A DNA stretch of 64,000 nucleotides. Source: Planctomycetia bacterium. GTDB lineage: Bacteria > Planctomycetota > UBA8108 > UBA1146. Of the stretch, positions 26,910 to 36,297 are shown in pieces. The notes beneath the pieces were generated by a model. That model searched no databases. It was not told the origin of the DNA and worked only from the letters and a program-made list of their open reading frames with translations. The stretch lies in the NCBI GenBank assembly GCA_012269595.1, contig JAAXJX010000038.1, forward strand, positions 87,446 through 151,445, given 5' to 3'. The number at the start of each line of letters is the position of its first letter. The first letter of the stretch is position 1. The position numbers were made by a program, and so were the translations under genes.

Positions 26910-27832
26910 TGAGCCGCTGGAAGATCAGCGCCCCTGCCTCCAGTGCCAATCTTGGTCCGGGATTTGATATCCTCGGACTCGCGCTCAATCGCCCACTGAC
27001 TGCTGAAGTCTCCCCCGCCGACGACTTTCATCTGGAAGTAACCGGAGAAGGTTCCTCAAAAGTACCGACGACAGAAGAGCATCTGATCGTTGCTACTGCG
27101 CGGGAGATTGCCGGTGACGCGGCACTTCGTTGTCACTGGAAGATCCACAGTCAAATCCCCATGACCCGTGGGCTCGGATCCAGTGCCGCAGCGGTGGGAG
27201 TGGGACTTGCCGCCGGTTTTTTGCTGAAGGGCGACGGAAGCCCGCAGCGAAGAGAGCTCTTCCTGGAGCTTACCCAGCGGGAAGGACACGGAGACAATGC
27301 GGCTGCGACCGTCTACGGCGGGTTGCAGTTCTGCTACCAGAATGATTCGGGCGAAACTGACTGCCAGGCGATCTCCTGTCAGGAATCTCTGGGTGTCATT
27401 GCCGTCGTCCCGGAGCAGCCCCTGGCTACTTCCGAAGCGCGTTCTGTCTTACCCTCTTCCCATGAAACCGGAGCCGTCACTGCCAACATGGCTTCCCTCG
27501 CACTGCTCCTCAAAAGCCTCGAAAGTGGAGATACCTCCGAACTTTCGAAGGCATGTACCGATCAATTGCACGAACCCTGGCGACTCCCGCTGATACCCGG
27601 ACTTGAAGCTGCCCTCGGTGAGCTGCGCAAGGATGCCCGCTTGCTGGGATCCTGGCTCTCCGGAGCGGGTCCCACTCTCGCCAGTTTTGCACCAATCGGT
27701 TCGATTCAGGATTTGAAAAATGGCGAAGGTGTCAGTTCTGCAGTGACCGCTCTTGAAAAAGCCGGGGTCCCTTCAAGAGTTCTCGAGCTGGAGATCGACC
27801 GCAGTGGTCTGATGTGGGAGGAAGTGAAATGA
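26909..27832 (+). CDS. thrB: Homoserine kinase
   Basis: GHMP-family kinase that phosphorylates homoserine before ThrC acts. The 307-residue protein has the N-terminal ISAPASSANLGPGFDILGLAL, the ATP-binding motif PMTRGLGSSAAAVGVGL (about 84-100) and the C-terminal SWLSGAGPTLASF. The ATG at 26909 overlaps the thrC stop; the open frame upstream lies inside thrC. Its stop overlaps the lysC start. Confidence 0.96.
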   Translation: MSRWKISAPASSANLGPGFDILGLALNRPLTAEVSPADDFHLEVTGEGSSKVPTTEEHLIVATAREIAGDAALRCHWKIHSQIPMTRGLGSSAAAVGVGLAAGFLLKGDGSPQRRELFLELTQREGHGDNAAATVYGGLQFCYQNDSGETDCQAISCQESLGVIAVVPEQPLATSEARSVLPSSHETGAVTANMASLALLLKSLESGDTSELSKACTDQLHEPWRLPLIPGLEAALGELRKDARLLGSWLSGAGPTLASFAPIGSIQDLKNGEGVSSAVTALEKAGVPSRVLELEIDRSGLMWEEVK

Positions 27833-29067
27833 ATCCCACCGATCTTAAAAAGCCGATTCACGTCATGAAGTTTGGTGGCACCAGCGTCGCCACACCCTCC
27901 CTGATCCAGAATGCTGCACAGCGCATCGCTGATCGCCGTAAATCGGGAGTTCATGTGGTTTGCGTCGTCTCTGCAATGGGAGATACCACCGACAGCCTGA
28001 TGTCTCTGGCGCGACAGATCTCTGAACGTCCCCCCAACAGGGAACTGGATGTGCTGTTGTCGGCAGGTGAGGTGCAATCGATGGCATTGTTGTCGATGGC
28101 CCTGCAGGAAATCGGTATCGCTGCCCGATCCTTCACCGGATCACAGGGTGGTATTCGAACCGACACCCAACACTCGGAAGCACGCATCCTCCACATCGAC
28201 CCGGACCGCATCGTCTCTGCCCTCGCAAAAGACGAAGTGGTCGTGCTGGCCGGTTTCCAGGGACACGACGAACGGGACGAAATCACCACGCTGGGTCGTG
28301 GTGGATCGGATACCAGCGCCGTGGCAATGGCGGCTGCACTGGGAGCAGAGCTCTGTGAAATCCTCACCGATGTCACCGGAGTCTACTCTGCCGACCCGCG
28401 AATCGTTGATGGAGCCCGGCAGATTGAATCACTGGGATACGACGAAATGCTCGAGATGGCCAACCTTGGTGCACGTGTTCTCCACGGAAGATCCGTTGAG
28501 ATGGCACGCCGATTTGAGGTTCCGCTGGTGGTTGCGTCTTCTACACGCAACACCCCTGGAACCCGAATTGTAGGAAAGGAAATGGACATGGAAAAAGTAG
28601 AGATCCGTGCGGTCACCGATGACCGCAATGTCAAAAAAATCTCACTGGTTTCGGTCCCTGATACCCCGGGAGTCGCAGCGAACATCTTTGGTGCGCTCGG
28701 TGAACTGGGAGTCAACGTCCGCCTCATCGTTCAGGCACAAAGTCACGCCGGAAACAACGACATTACTTTTGTTGTTCCCGGAGACACCCATATCGACCAA
28801 CAACAATTGGACGATCTGGTGAAACAGGTCGGGGGCGAAAATTGGATCGTGGATGAACGAATTGCCCTGCTCAATATCATCGGCGAGGGAATCTCCAGAG
28901 AGCCGGGAATCGCCGGCTCCATCTTCCGCATTCTCGCGGATCAGAAGATCAACCTGGACTTGATTTCCAGTTCCAATCTCGTGATCACCTGCGTCGTCTC
29001 TGAAGAAGATCTGGTCAGGGGAACACGAGCGCTTCACGAAGGCTTGATTGAAACGGACGCCACCTGA
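27829..29067 (+). CDS. lysC: Aspartate kinase
   Basis: Phosphorylates aspartate, the first committed step to threonine, methionine and lysine. The 412-residue protein has KFGGTSV (14-20), the catalytic domain (VVSAMGDTTDSL; GGSDTSAVAMAAALGAE; TDVTGVYSADPR) and two C-terminal ACT domains (about 270-412; SLVSVPDTPGVAANIFGALGELGVNV and LLNIIGEGISREPGIAGSIF), consistent with allosteric control. ATG at 27829 follows GGAGG and overlaps the thrB stop by 4 bases; an upstream ATG at 27814 would extend into thrB. With two ACT-bearing enzymes the operon can be feedback-regulated at both ends. Confidence 0.96.
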   Translation: MNPTDLKKPIHVMKFGGTSVATPSLIQNAAQRIADRRKSGVHVVCVVSAMGDTTDSLMSLARQISERPPNRELDVLLSAGEVQSMALLSMALQEIGIAARSFTGSQGGIRTDTQHSEARILHIDPDRIVSALAKDEVVVLAGFQGHDERDEITTLGRGGSDTSAVAMAAALGAELCEILTDVTGVYSADPRIVDGARQIESLGYDEMLEMANLGARVLHGRSVEMARRFEVPLVVASSTRNTPGTRIVGKEMDMEKVEIRAVTDDRNVKKISLVSVPDTPGVAANIFGALGELGVNVRLIVQAQSHAGNNDITFVVPGDTHIDQQQLDDLVKQVGGENWIVDERIALLNIIGEGISREPGIAGSIFRILADQKINLDLISSSNLVITCVVSEEDLVRGTRALHEGLIETDAT

Positions 29068-29084
29068 TCCCGATCAGGACAAAA

Positions 29085-29126
29085 GAAAACTGCCGTGTTG
29101 CGCATGAGCACAACACGGCAGTTTTC
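29085..29126. terminator. Bidirectional terminator between lysC and gcvP
   Basis: A perfect 16-bp inverted repeat (29085-29100 and 29111-29126, gaaaactgccgtgttg) around a 10-base loop, with A and T runs at the stem base. It ends the threonine operon and serves convergent gcvP. A 13-base direct repeat, ttcaattctgtcc, follows (29124-29136 and 29141-29153). Confidence 0.92.
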
Positions 29127-29160
29127 AATTCTGTCCTTGTTTCAATTCTGTCCCAGGCAA

Positions 29161-32061
29161 TCAGGGAGTATCTGAATACTCCTCCACTGGAGGACAGGAA
29201 CAGACGAGATTTCTGTCCCCGTAAGCCTGATCAATTCTGGCAACTGCAGGCCAAAACTTGTGAGCACGGGTATGCCCGCTGGGGAAAGCCGCCTTGTCCC
29301 TGCTGTAAGGTCGATCCCATTCGTCGTTGACGACACAGGCTGCGGTGTGAGGTGCATTGCACAGCGGATTGTTGTCTGCAGGAAACTCACCGGCCTCCAC
29401 CGCTTTCGCCTCTGCATGAATCCCACTCATCGCCTCGATGAATCGATCCAGCTCTTTCTTCGGCTCACTTTCAGTGGGCTCGACCATCAGGGTCCCTGCC
29501 ACCGGCCATGACATCGTTGGTGCATGGAATCCGTAATCGATCAATCTCTTGGCGACGTCATCGACAGAGATCCCCGCCTCAGACTTGAGAACACGGGTGT
29601 CGATAATGCACTCGTGCGCAACCAGTCCATTTTCTCCCTTGAAAAGAATCGGGTACTGACCTTCCAGAGAGGCTGCCAGATAGTTGGCGGAAAGAATCGC
29701 AACCTGTGTGGCATGAACCAGACCCTGAGTTCCCATCATGCGAATGTAGGCGTAACTGATCGGCAGAATGGTGGCACTGCCATGAGGGGCTGCGGAGATG
29801 GCACCGATCCCCTGCTCTCCGCCGGTTTTTCTCAAGGGGTGTCCGGGTAGGAAGGGCGAAAGGTGCGCCGCCACACCGATGGGCCCCACACCGGGACCTC
29901 CACCACCGTGGGGAATGCAGAACGTTTTGTGAAGGTTCAAGTGGCATACGTCTGCACCGAAATCACCTGGCCTGCAAATGCCCACCATGGCGTTCATGTT
30001 TGCACCGTCGAGGTAAACCTGTCCACCGGCTTCATGAACCAGACTGCAGATTTCACGAATCGACGTCTCAAAGACACCATGGGTTGACGGGTAGGTCACC
30101 ATCAAGGCCGAAAGTTGATCGCTGTGAGCCTCAACTTTCGTCTTCAGATCTTCCATATCGATGTTTCCATCATCATCACAACCGACCACGACCACCTTCA
30201 TCCCCGCCATGATGGCACTGGCAGGATTGGTTCCATGGGCGGATTGCGGAATGATGCAGACATCGCGGTGGCTCTCACCTCGAGAGTGATGATAGGCGCG
30301 AATCACCATCAAACCTGAGTATTCGCCCTGTGAACCGGCATTCGGCATCATCGTCACCCGATCGAATCCGGTGATCTCCGACAGCCACTGATCGAGACGA
30401 TCGATCAACACCTGATATCCCTTGGTCTGCTCTTCAGGAGCAAACGGATGCAAACCCGCAAAACCGGGATAGAGAATCGGGAACATCTCCGCCGCTGCAT
30501 TCAGCTTCATCGTGCACGAGCCGAGGGGAATCATCGCAGCGTTGAGCGCAAGATCCCTGGTTTCCAGATTGTGCATGTAGCGCATCAAGTCCGTCTCACA
30601 ACGGTATGAGTGGAAGACGGGGTGCTCAAGGAAGGCACTCTTGCGAGAGTGCCCTTCCGGAAGTTCCAGCTTGATGGATCCGGCAAGTGCGTCGAGGTCG
30701 AGAGACCCTGCAGTCGCACCGAAGATTTCGAGAATCGAAAGCAAGTCCTCCCGCAAAGTGGTTTCGTCGACGGTGATCCCAATAGAACCATCATCGTAGT
30801 AGCGGAAGTTTCTTCTGGCGGCTTCACTGCGGTTGCGCACTTCGTTGACGCCCACGTTGTTCGGCGTGACCTTGACCGTATCAAAGCGAACCGTATCGAG
30901 GACATCGTGTCCAAGATCGGAGAGGCCCTTGGCGAGAATCTCCGCCTGAAGGCGAACTTTGCTGGCGATTCTCCGCAAACCCTCCGGCCCATGATGAACG
31001 GCATACATTCCGGCACAAACAGCCAGAAGAACCTGAGCTGTACAGATGTTGCTCGTCGCCTTGTCGCGGCGAATATGCTGCTCTCGGGTTTGCAGTGCCA
31101 GACGCAATGCCTCTTTACCCTCGGCATCTTTTGAAACACCGACAAGTCGCCCGGGCAACTGACGCTGATGCTTTTCAGTGGTGGCAAGATAAGCGGCATG
31201 AGGACCGCCGAATCCCATGGGGATTCCGAATCGCTGGGTCGAGCCCACGGCCACGTCTGCTCCCATTTCACCGGGAGGGGTCAACAGGGCCAGGGAAAGC
31301 GGGTCAGCGGCAACCACCACCATCGCGCCCACTTCATGGGCCCGATCACTGATGCCCGCAAGATCCACGACACGGCCATCGGTGTCAGGATACTGAACCA
31401 GAACCCCGAAACACCGCGCCGGGAAAGTGAAATCCTCGTGATCACCGACCACGATTTCGATACCCAGTGGTTCGGCTCTCGATTGAACGATCTCGATGGT
31501 TTGCGGGTGACATTTTTCTGACACAAAGAACAGGTCGCAATCCTTGCCACGGCGCGCCTTGTCCTGAACACGGTGACACATCGTCATCGCCTCTGCTGCC
31601 GCAGTGCCCTCATCGAGCATCGAGGCATTGGCCACTTCCATCCCGGTGAGATCACAGACCATCGTCTGGAAGTTCAGCAAGGCTTCGAGACGACCCTGAC
31701 TGATCTCCGGTTGGTAAGGAGTGTAGGCGGTGTACCAGCCGGGAGACTCCAGGATGCCGCGCTGGATGGCCGGCGGTGTGATGCAGTCGTGGTAACCGGT
31801 TCCGATGTGGGAACGGAACTGCTCATTGCTGGCAGACAGATCCTGCAGCTCCTTGAGTACCTCCGCCTCCGTCGCCGGATCGGGGAGGGAGAGATCATTG
31901 CTCAGGCGAATCGACTGCGGGACAGCCCTGTCGATCAGACTCTCCAGTGAATCTTCCCCGATCACCTTGAGCATTGCTGCGATGTCAGACTCTCTTGGGC
32001 CCACATGACGGTCCCTGAAGAGGTCTCCAGAATCGAGAAGTCGGGTCATTGAATCAGTCAT
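29161..32061 (-). CDS. gcvP: Glycine dehydrogenase (decarboxylating), P-protein
   Basis: The PLP-dependent P-protein of the glycine cleavage system; decarboxylates glycine and passes the aminomethyl group to lipoylated GcvH. At 966 residues it is the fused, full-length form (both halves in one chain). The start [18 protein letters not shown] and the PLP-lysine region [21 protein letters not shown] (near residue 710) are typical. AGGAG lies 6 bases upstream of the ATG. GcvT and GcvH are not in this window. It is divergent from pruA; a structured leader lies between the genes. Confidence 0.97.
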   Translation of the reverse strand: MTDSMTRLLDSGDLFRDRHVGPRESDIAAMLKVIGEDSLESLIDRAVPQSIRLSNDLSLPDPATEAEVLKELQDLSASNEQFRSHIGTGYHDCITPPAIQRGILESPGWYTAYTPYQPEISQGRLEALLNFQTMVCDLTGMEVANASMLDEGTAAAEAMTMCHRVQDKARRGKDCDLFFVSEKCHPQTIEIVQSRAEPLGIEIVVGDHEDFTFPARCFGVLVQYPDTDGRVVDLAGISDRAHEVGAMVVVAADPLSLALLTPPGEMGADVAVGSTQRFGIPMGFGGPHAAYLATTEKHQRQLPGRLVGVSKDAEGKEALRLALQTREQHIRRDKATSNICTAQVLLAVCAGMYAVHHGPEGLRRIASKVRLQAEILAKGLSDLGHDVLDTVRFDTVKVTPNNVGVNEVRNRSEAARRNFRYYDDGSIGITVDETTLREDLLSILEIFGATAGSLDLDALAGSIKLELPEGHSRKSAFLEHPVFHSYRCETDLMRYMHNLETRDLALNAAMIPLGSCTMKLNAAAEMFPILYPGFAGLHPFAPEEQTKGYQVLIDRLDQWLSEITGFDRVTMMPNAGSQGEYSGLMVIRAYHHSRGESHRDVCIIPQSAHGTNPASAIMAGMKVVVVGCDDDGNIDMEDLKTKVEAHSDQLSALMVTYPSTHGVFETSIREICSLVHEAGGQVYLDGANMNAMVGICRPGDFGADVCHLNLHKTFCIPHGGGGPGVGPIGVAAHLSPFLPGHPLRKTGGEQGIGAISAAPHGSATILPISYAYIRMMGTQGLVHATQVAILSANYLAASLEGQYPILFKGENGLVAHECIIDTRVLKSEAGISVDDVAKRLIDYGFHAPTMSWPVAGTLMVEPTESEPKKELDRFIEAMSGIHAEAKAVEAGEFPADNNPLCNAPHTAACVVNDEWDRPYSRDKAAFPSGHTRAHKFWPAVARIDQAYGDRNLVCSCPPVEEYSDTP

Positions 32062-32106
32062 GCCTGTTCCTCCGCTATTTCCGTATCACTTCCGAATCCC
32101 ACCCTG

Positions 32107-32169
32107 CGAGTGCACCCCCATTTTGAGGTCGCACAGACGGTGAGGGTTGCATGAGCAACCCTGCACTCG
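32107..32169 (-). promoter_or_regulatory. Structured leader upstream of gcvP
   Basis: On the minus strand the RNA upstream of gcvP can fold as a closed unit: outer stem cgagtgca / tgcactcg (8 bp, 32162-32169 with 32107-32114), a first inner hairpin gggttgc-tcat-gcaaccc (7 bp), and a second weak hairpin cctc / gggg. The result is a possible three-way junction ending about 45 bases before the gcvP start. The glycine riboswitch consensus was not recognised. A regulatory role is inference; a bidirectional regulatory site of the gcvP-pruA gap is an alternative. Confidence 0.45.
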
Positions 32170-32346
32170 GCAAGGGAGGTCCGGTGAAGGACAATCACAC
32201 CCTTACAAGGTAACACTCCCCCCAATCCCGGCAACCGAACCGCCCTGCGATCAGTGGCATTGGTGCTCGTTGAGGGCTTTAATGCCCAGTCATTCAGGTA
32301 CCTGAAGATCCTGATCTTTTGAGCCCCCCCGCGAGAAGGGACTGTC

Positions 32347-33984
32347 ATGGAAAACCAAATTTTCAATCCGGGAACTCCCGACAACGAACCGATTCTCGAC
32401 TACGCCCCGGGATCACCTGAGAGAAGCTCCCTTGAGGCCCGGCTCGATTCCATGGCCACAGAGGTTCCCGAGATCCCCTGCATCGTCGGTGGTGAGGCGA
32501 TCTATACAGGTGAAATCCGCGAGCAGGTCTCTCCTCACAATCACCAACACGTTCTGGCGCGATGGCACTGCGCCACTCCGGAAGTCGTGCAGAAGGCGAT
32601 CGCCTCAGCCCAGCAAGCCTGGAAAGAATGGTCACGGGTTTCCCAACAAGTCCGCTCAGCCGTCATGGAGCGGGCAGCGGTTCTTCTGCAGGGAAGTCAC
32701 TGGCGCAATGAGATCAACGCCTCAACGATGCTCGGCCAATCCAAGACGGTCTTCCAGTCTGAGATCGATGCGGCCTGTGAGCTGGTCGACTTCTTTCGCT
32801 TCAATAATCACTACGCACTTGATCAGATCCCGAGGGAGCAACCTCCCATCAATCCACCGGGCATCTGGAACCATGTCGACCATCGACCACTCGAGGGATA
32901 CGTCTATGCAGTAACGCCCTTCAATTTCACTTCCATTGCCGCAAACCTCTGTTGCGCTCCTGCATTGATGGGCAATACGGTGGTCTGGAAACCATCGGAA
33001 CATTCGGTTCTTTCCAATTGGGTTTCCTATCGCCTCCTCGAAGAGGCGGGCCTGCCTCCCGGAGTCATCAACTTTGTTCCGGGAGATCCGGTTTCCATCA
33101 CCGGAGAAGCACTCGCTTCCCCTGATTTTGCAGGAATCCATTACACCGGTTCGACCCAGATCTTCCGTCAGCTGTGGCAACAGATCGGCGAAAAACTGGA
33201 GCATTACCGCAACTACCCGCGCATCGTTGGAGAAACCGGCGGCAAGGATTTCATTTTCGCCCACCCCAGTGCAAACGTCGAAGCCCTCAGTGCTGCAACG
33301 ATTCGTGGAGCGTTTGAGTACCAGGGTCAAAAGTGCTCCGCAGCCAGCCGCATGTACGTACCGCAAAGCCTCTGGCCCCAGTTGAAAGAATCCCTGATCG
33401 AAACCACCCGCTCCTTGCCGATGGGTGATGTCCGCGATTTCAGCAACTTCATGGGTGCGGTCATTCACAAAGGTGCTTTTGATCGCAACCGCTCTGCCAT
33501 CGAAAGAGCCCGCGAAAACTCCGATTGTGAAATCATTTGCGGTGGTGAAACGGATGACTCCAAAGGCTGGTTCGTCAGCCCGACCATCATCGAATGCCAG
33601 AATCCAAAATATGAAACTATGGAGACTGAGTTGTTCGGTCCGGTTCTTTCGGTCCATGTCTATGCCGATGACAAAGTGGATGAAACTCTCGACGTGGTCG
33701 ACTCAACCAGCCCCTACGCTCTCACCGGAGCGGTATTCTCCAGCGATCGCGTCGCAGCAGACAGGATCTCCGAACGCTTGCGTTACAGTGCGGGCAATTT
33801 CTACATCAACGACAAGCCCACCGGCGCCGTCGTCGGTCAGCAACCTTTTGGGGGAGCACGCGCGTCCGGAACAGACGACAAGGCCGGTTCGGCCCTGAAC
33901 CTGTTGCGCTGGATTGCCCCCCGAACGGTGAAGGAAAACTTTGCCCCCCCCACGGATCACCGCTACCCGCATATGGGTTCCTAG
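32347..33984 (+). CDS. pruA: L-glutamate gamma-semialdehyde (P5C) dehydrogenase
   Basis: NAD-dependent aldehyde dehydrogenase that oxidises glutamate semialdehyde in proline catabolism. The 545-residue protein matches the stand-alone long type (as in animals and Bacteroidota) in length and features: VTPFNFTSIAANLCCAPAL (189-207), Glu296 in VGETGGKDF, catalytic Cys330 in YQGQKCSAASR, and the C-terminal QQPFGGARASGTDDKAG. The ATG at 32347 follows AAGGGA. No proline dehydrogenase gene is adjacent; the partner must be elsewhere. Confidence 0.93.
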   Translation: MENQIFNPGTPDNEPILDYAPGSPERSSLEARLDSMATEVPEIPCIVGGEAIYTGEIREQVSPHNHQHVLARWHCATPEVVQKAIASAQQAWKEWSRVSQQVRSAVMERAAVLLQGSHWRNEINASTMLGQSKTVFQSEIDAACELVDFFRFNNHYALDQIPREQPPINPPGIWNHVDHRPLEGYVYAVTPFNFTSIAANLCCAPALMGNTVVWKPSEHSVLSNWVSYRLLEEAGLPPGVINFVPGDPVSITGEALASPDFAGIHYTGSTQIFRQLWQQIGEKLEHYRNYPRIVGETGGKDFIFAHPSANVEALSAATIRGAFEYQGQKCSAASRMYVPQSLWPQLKESLIETTRSLPMGDVRDFSNFMGAVIHKGAFDRNRSAIERARENSDCEIICGGETDDSKGWFVSPTIIECQNPKYETMETELFGPVLSVHVYADDKVDETLDVVDSTSPYALTGAVFSSDRVAADRISERLRYSAGNFYINDKPTGAVVGQQPFGGARASGTDDKAGSALNLLRWIAPRTVKENFAPPTDHRYPHMGS

Positions 33985-34031
33985 GCCTGGATTCGACAGC
34001 AGTATTCAGCGGTGAATTCGCTCACTGAGAA

Positions 34032-34063
34032 GGCAGTTTCCCCCGGAATTCGGGAAAACTGCC
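34032..34063 (+). terminator. Hairpin after pruA, probable terminator
   Basis: Inverted repeat ggcagttt... / ...aaaactgcc with a G/C-rich inner stem (cccg / cggg) around aatt. It lies about 50 bases beyond the pruA stop. There is no clear T-run, so termination is less certain. Confidence 0.5.
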
Positions 34064-34075
34064 CCCTTACGCCCC

Positions 34076-34095
34076 TATAATGGACAATCATGTCC
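34076..34095 (+). promoter_or_regulatory. Candidate -10 box and operator before the Rrf2 gene
   Basis: A consensus TATAAT (34076-34081) is followed at once by a perfect inverted repeat ggaca-atca-tgtcc (34082-34095), which would overlap the transcription start. No good -35 was found. A second palindrome, gatatc-7-gatatc, lies nearer the gene (34189-34206). Autoregulation by the Rrf2 protein is a reasonable inference. Confidence 0.45.
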
Positions 34096-34230
34096 GCTAT
34101 TGTTCATGTGAATCGATATTCCCGGGACGATTCTGCCATACCACTCGTAGCACAGAGGGTAGATTCGGATTGAACACATATGCGAGCGATATCCCAACTT
34201 GATATCTCGCGAATGATTGAAGGTAGTCTG

Positions 34231-34731
34231 ATGACTCACTTGTATTCCAGGGGAATTGAGTACGCTCTGCGTTGCCTCCAGTTGATGGCACAGAATCCGG
34301 CGATCCCCCGAACCGTGGTGGAACTGTGTGAAGAAGCCCAGCTCCCTGAGCACTTCACTCGCAAAATGCTGCAACCTCTCGTCAGGGCGGGATACCTCAA
34401 GAGTAACCGCGGACCTGGCGGTGGCTTTGTCTTTGCCGTCCCACCGGAAGAGATCACCCTCAAAAATGTTGTTGAGGGTATCGAGGGAAAGAGCCGCAAA
34501 AAGTACTGCCTTCTCGGTGGAACTGCACCTCCGCCCCTTCAAGATCGCTGGTCTGAGATTTGGGAGCTTTCTGAAAAGCTTCTCGAAACCACAACCGTTG
34601 CCGATCTGATCAAGGGTTGGGATGGAACCGATCGTCTTGAAGAGGCAGCCGTCGCAAATCTGGCTTCCACCAATCCCGGTGAAGAAGCAGAAGCTGGTGA
34701 TCGTGGAAGGCGTTACCTGCCAAGAAACTGA
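34231..34731 (+). CDS. Rrf2-family transcriptional regulator
   Basis: A 166-residue winged-helix regulator. The start MTHLYSRGIEYALRCLQLMA and the DNA-binding region (TVVELCEEAQLPEHFTRKMLQPLVRAGYLKSNRGPGGGF) are typical of Rrf2 proteins such as IscR, NsrR and RsrR. The cluster loop is altered: KKYCLLGGTAPPPLQDRW keeps only the first cysteine (Cys93), whereas Fe-S members have three in this segment. The ATG at 34231 has GAAGG 7 bases upstream and fits the family start; in-frame ATGs upstream do not. A strong terminator follows. Confidence 0.9.
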   Translation: MTHLYSRGIEYALRCLQLMAQNPAIPRTVVELCEEAQLPEHFTRKMLQPLVRAGYLKSNRGPGGGFVFAVPPEEITLKNVVEGIEGKSRKKYCLLGGTAPPPLQDRWSEIWELSEKLLETTTVADLIKGWDGTDRLEEAAVANLASTNPGEEAEAGDRGRRYLPRN

Positions 34732-34746
34732 TCCCGGCAATCAGGC

Positions 34747-34791
34747 AAAAAAACTGCAGCGTAGGTGGACCACCTGCGCTGCAGTTTTTTT
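34747..34791. terminator. Bidirectional terminator between the Rrf2 gene and kdsD
   Basis: A long stem (aaaaaactgcagcg...ggt with acc...cgctgcagtttttt, one wobble pair) with A-run and T-run ends, placed between two convergent genes. Confidence 0.93.
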
Positions 34792-34812
34792 ATGGACAAA
34801 TCACACCCCGAT

Positions 34813-35829
34813 TTATTGGGATGCTTCACGGATTCCTTCCCTGAGGAGATCGGCCATGCGAACGATTCCCCTGGGCTTTCCGTCCTCCTGCAAAACAACC
34901 AGAGATGTCACCTGATGGTCTCGCATCAATCCCAATGCTTCTGCTGCAAGGCTGTCTGCAGCAACCGTCAAGGGGGCGGAATCTGCAGTCTCTTCTCTTC
35001 TGCTGTTTTCCCACGCCTGCTGAACTGTCAGCTTCAGGGGGGCCTCACTCTGTGTCAGCAGGCGTCGAAGGTCTCCATCGGTGAAGACCCCAATAAACTG
35101 GCCTTCAGCGGTCACCACACATGCGAGTCCCAGGCCTTTACTGTTCATTTCCACAAGCAGTTCCGGGACCGAAGCGGAAGCTTCAATGAGAGGAAGATTG
35201 TCGCCCTCATGAAGCATGTCTTCACAACGCACCAGCAACCTTCTGCCCAACGCACCCTCCGGATGAAAACGGGCGAACTGTTCCGCAGTGAAGCCGCGTG
35301 CATCCAGCAAACTCATTGCCAGAGCATCTGCCACAGCCAACTGCAGGACGGCACTGGTGGTCGGGGCGAGGGAAAGCGGACCTGCTTCTCCAACCATGGG
35401 GATCTGCACAACCACCTGGCTCAACCGGGCGACCGGTGACTCCAGGGATTCGCAGACAGAAACGATACTGCCGCCGACTCTCTGAAAGTGCTTGAGAAAT
35501 CTCACCAACTCTTCCGTGTGACCGCTCTTCGACAAAGCAAGGAGCACATCCCCCTCACCGACGACTCCAAGGTCGCCATGCAAAGCTTCGATGGGATGGA
35601 GAAAGAGGGCCGGTGTTCCGGTACTCGCCAGTGTGCCCGCAACCTTTTGGGCAATGCTGCCGCTCTTGCCGACCCCGGAGACGAGAACCCTGCCGGGAGT
35701 GGAAGCCAACAGGCGTACCGCATCTTCAAAAGTCGATCCCAGAGATTTGGCCAAAGCTTCCAGAGCTCTGGCCTCCTGCTCTATTACCTCGCGACCGATA
35801 CGAAGGCTGTCTGACACGTCGATCCTCAT
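34813..35829 (-). CDS. kdsD: D-arabinose-5-phosphate isomerase (KpsF/GutQ family)
   Basis: Converts ribulose-5-phosphate to arabinose-5-phosphate, the precursor of KDO in lipopolysaccharide. The 338-residue protein has an N-terminal SIS domain (SGVGKSGSIAQKVAGTLASTGTPALFLHPIEALHGDLG; ALSKSGHTEEL) and two C-terminal CBS modules (about 205-335; MLHEGDNLPLIEASASVPEL and LTVAADSLAAEALGLMRDHQ). It implies an LPS-bearing outer membrane, in line with the barrels at 9-12 kb. The first ATG (35829) has GAGG only 2 bases away; the in-frame GTG four codons on has GAGG at a better distance. Confidence 0.93.
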   Translation of the reverse strand: MRIDVSDSLRIGREVIEQEARALEALAKSLGSTFEDAVRLLASTPGRVLVSGVGKSGSIAQKVAGTLASTGTPALFLHPIEALHGDLGVVGEGDVLLALSKSGHTEELVRFLKHFQRVGGSIVSVCESLESPVARLSQVVVQIPMVGEAGPLSLAPTTSAVLQLAVADALAMSLLDARGFTAEQFARFHPEGALGRRLLVRCEDMLHEGDNLPLIEASASVPELLVEMNSKGLGLACVVTAEGQFIGVFTDGDLRRLLTQSEAPLKLTVQQAWENSRREETADSAPLTVAADSLAAEALGLMRDHQVTSLVVLQEDGKPRGIVRMADLLREGIREASQ

Positions 35830-35969
35830 TTCCTCGGAAACTCATGTCCCGACAGCAGATTATCCTCTCCCCATGCAGAAAAGGGAGAAAAAGGGCTCAA
35901 GTTCATGCCGGAAACAGCCGATCGAACCAGTGTACACCCTGAGGTGTGCCCGGATTCAGCGGAGGCCCC

Positions 35970-36281
35970 ATGCCCTTGGAAGAAGAGCCAAACAGTTCCA
36001 GAAACACGGAGAATGAAATCTCCGAGGTTTCTGTCACTCCCAGTCGGGAGCAACAGTGGCGAGAAATCGTGGGTAACCCTGCTCCGATGCTTCCGGTTGT
36101 GGAAACTCCGGAAGAGATCGTTCTCTCTTCCCCGATGCCGGATCCCATCGCCGCCGAATACACCCTGCTTCACCGCTGGGTGCTCATCACTGCCTTGACC
36201 TTACTGCTGATACTGCTGGGACAAGGCGTTGCCGGAGACTCTTCCACCGTCGCAGATGTCGACAGGGTTCTTCAGCGCTAG
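35970..36281 (+). CDS. Small single-pass membrane protein of unknown function
   Basis: A 103-residue frame with GGAGG 4 bases before the ATG at 35970. The N-terminal 65 residues are polar and Pro/Glu-rich; a transmembrane helix (about 68-86, WVLITALTLLLILLGQGVAG) is followed by a short tail. No family recognised. It lies divergent to kdsD and 16 bases from the convergent end of the helicase gene. The clear ribosome site and helix make it credible; other open frames overlap it. Confidence 0.6.
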   Translation: MPLEEEPNSSRNTENEISEVSVTPSREQQWREIVGNPAPMLPVVETPEEIVLSSPMPDPIAAEYTLLHRWVLITALTLLLILLGQGVAGDSSTVADVDRVLQR

Positions 36282-36297
36282 CAAGCCGGCCCCATCT

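Noticed and set aside
32062..32346. Canonical glycine riboswitch before gcvP
   Set aside because: The conserved aptamer core sequences were not found; only generic pairing is visible.
33985..34075. tmRNA-like start (ggattcgac) after pruA
   Set aside because: Short chance match; the rest of the tmRNA structure and tag frame are missing.
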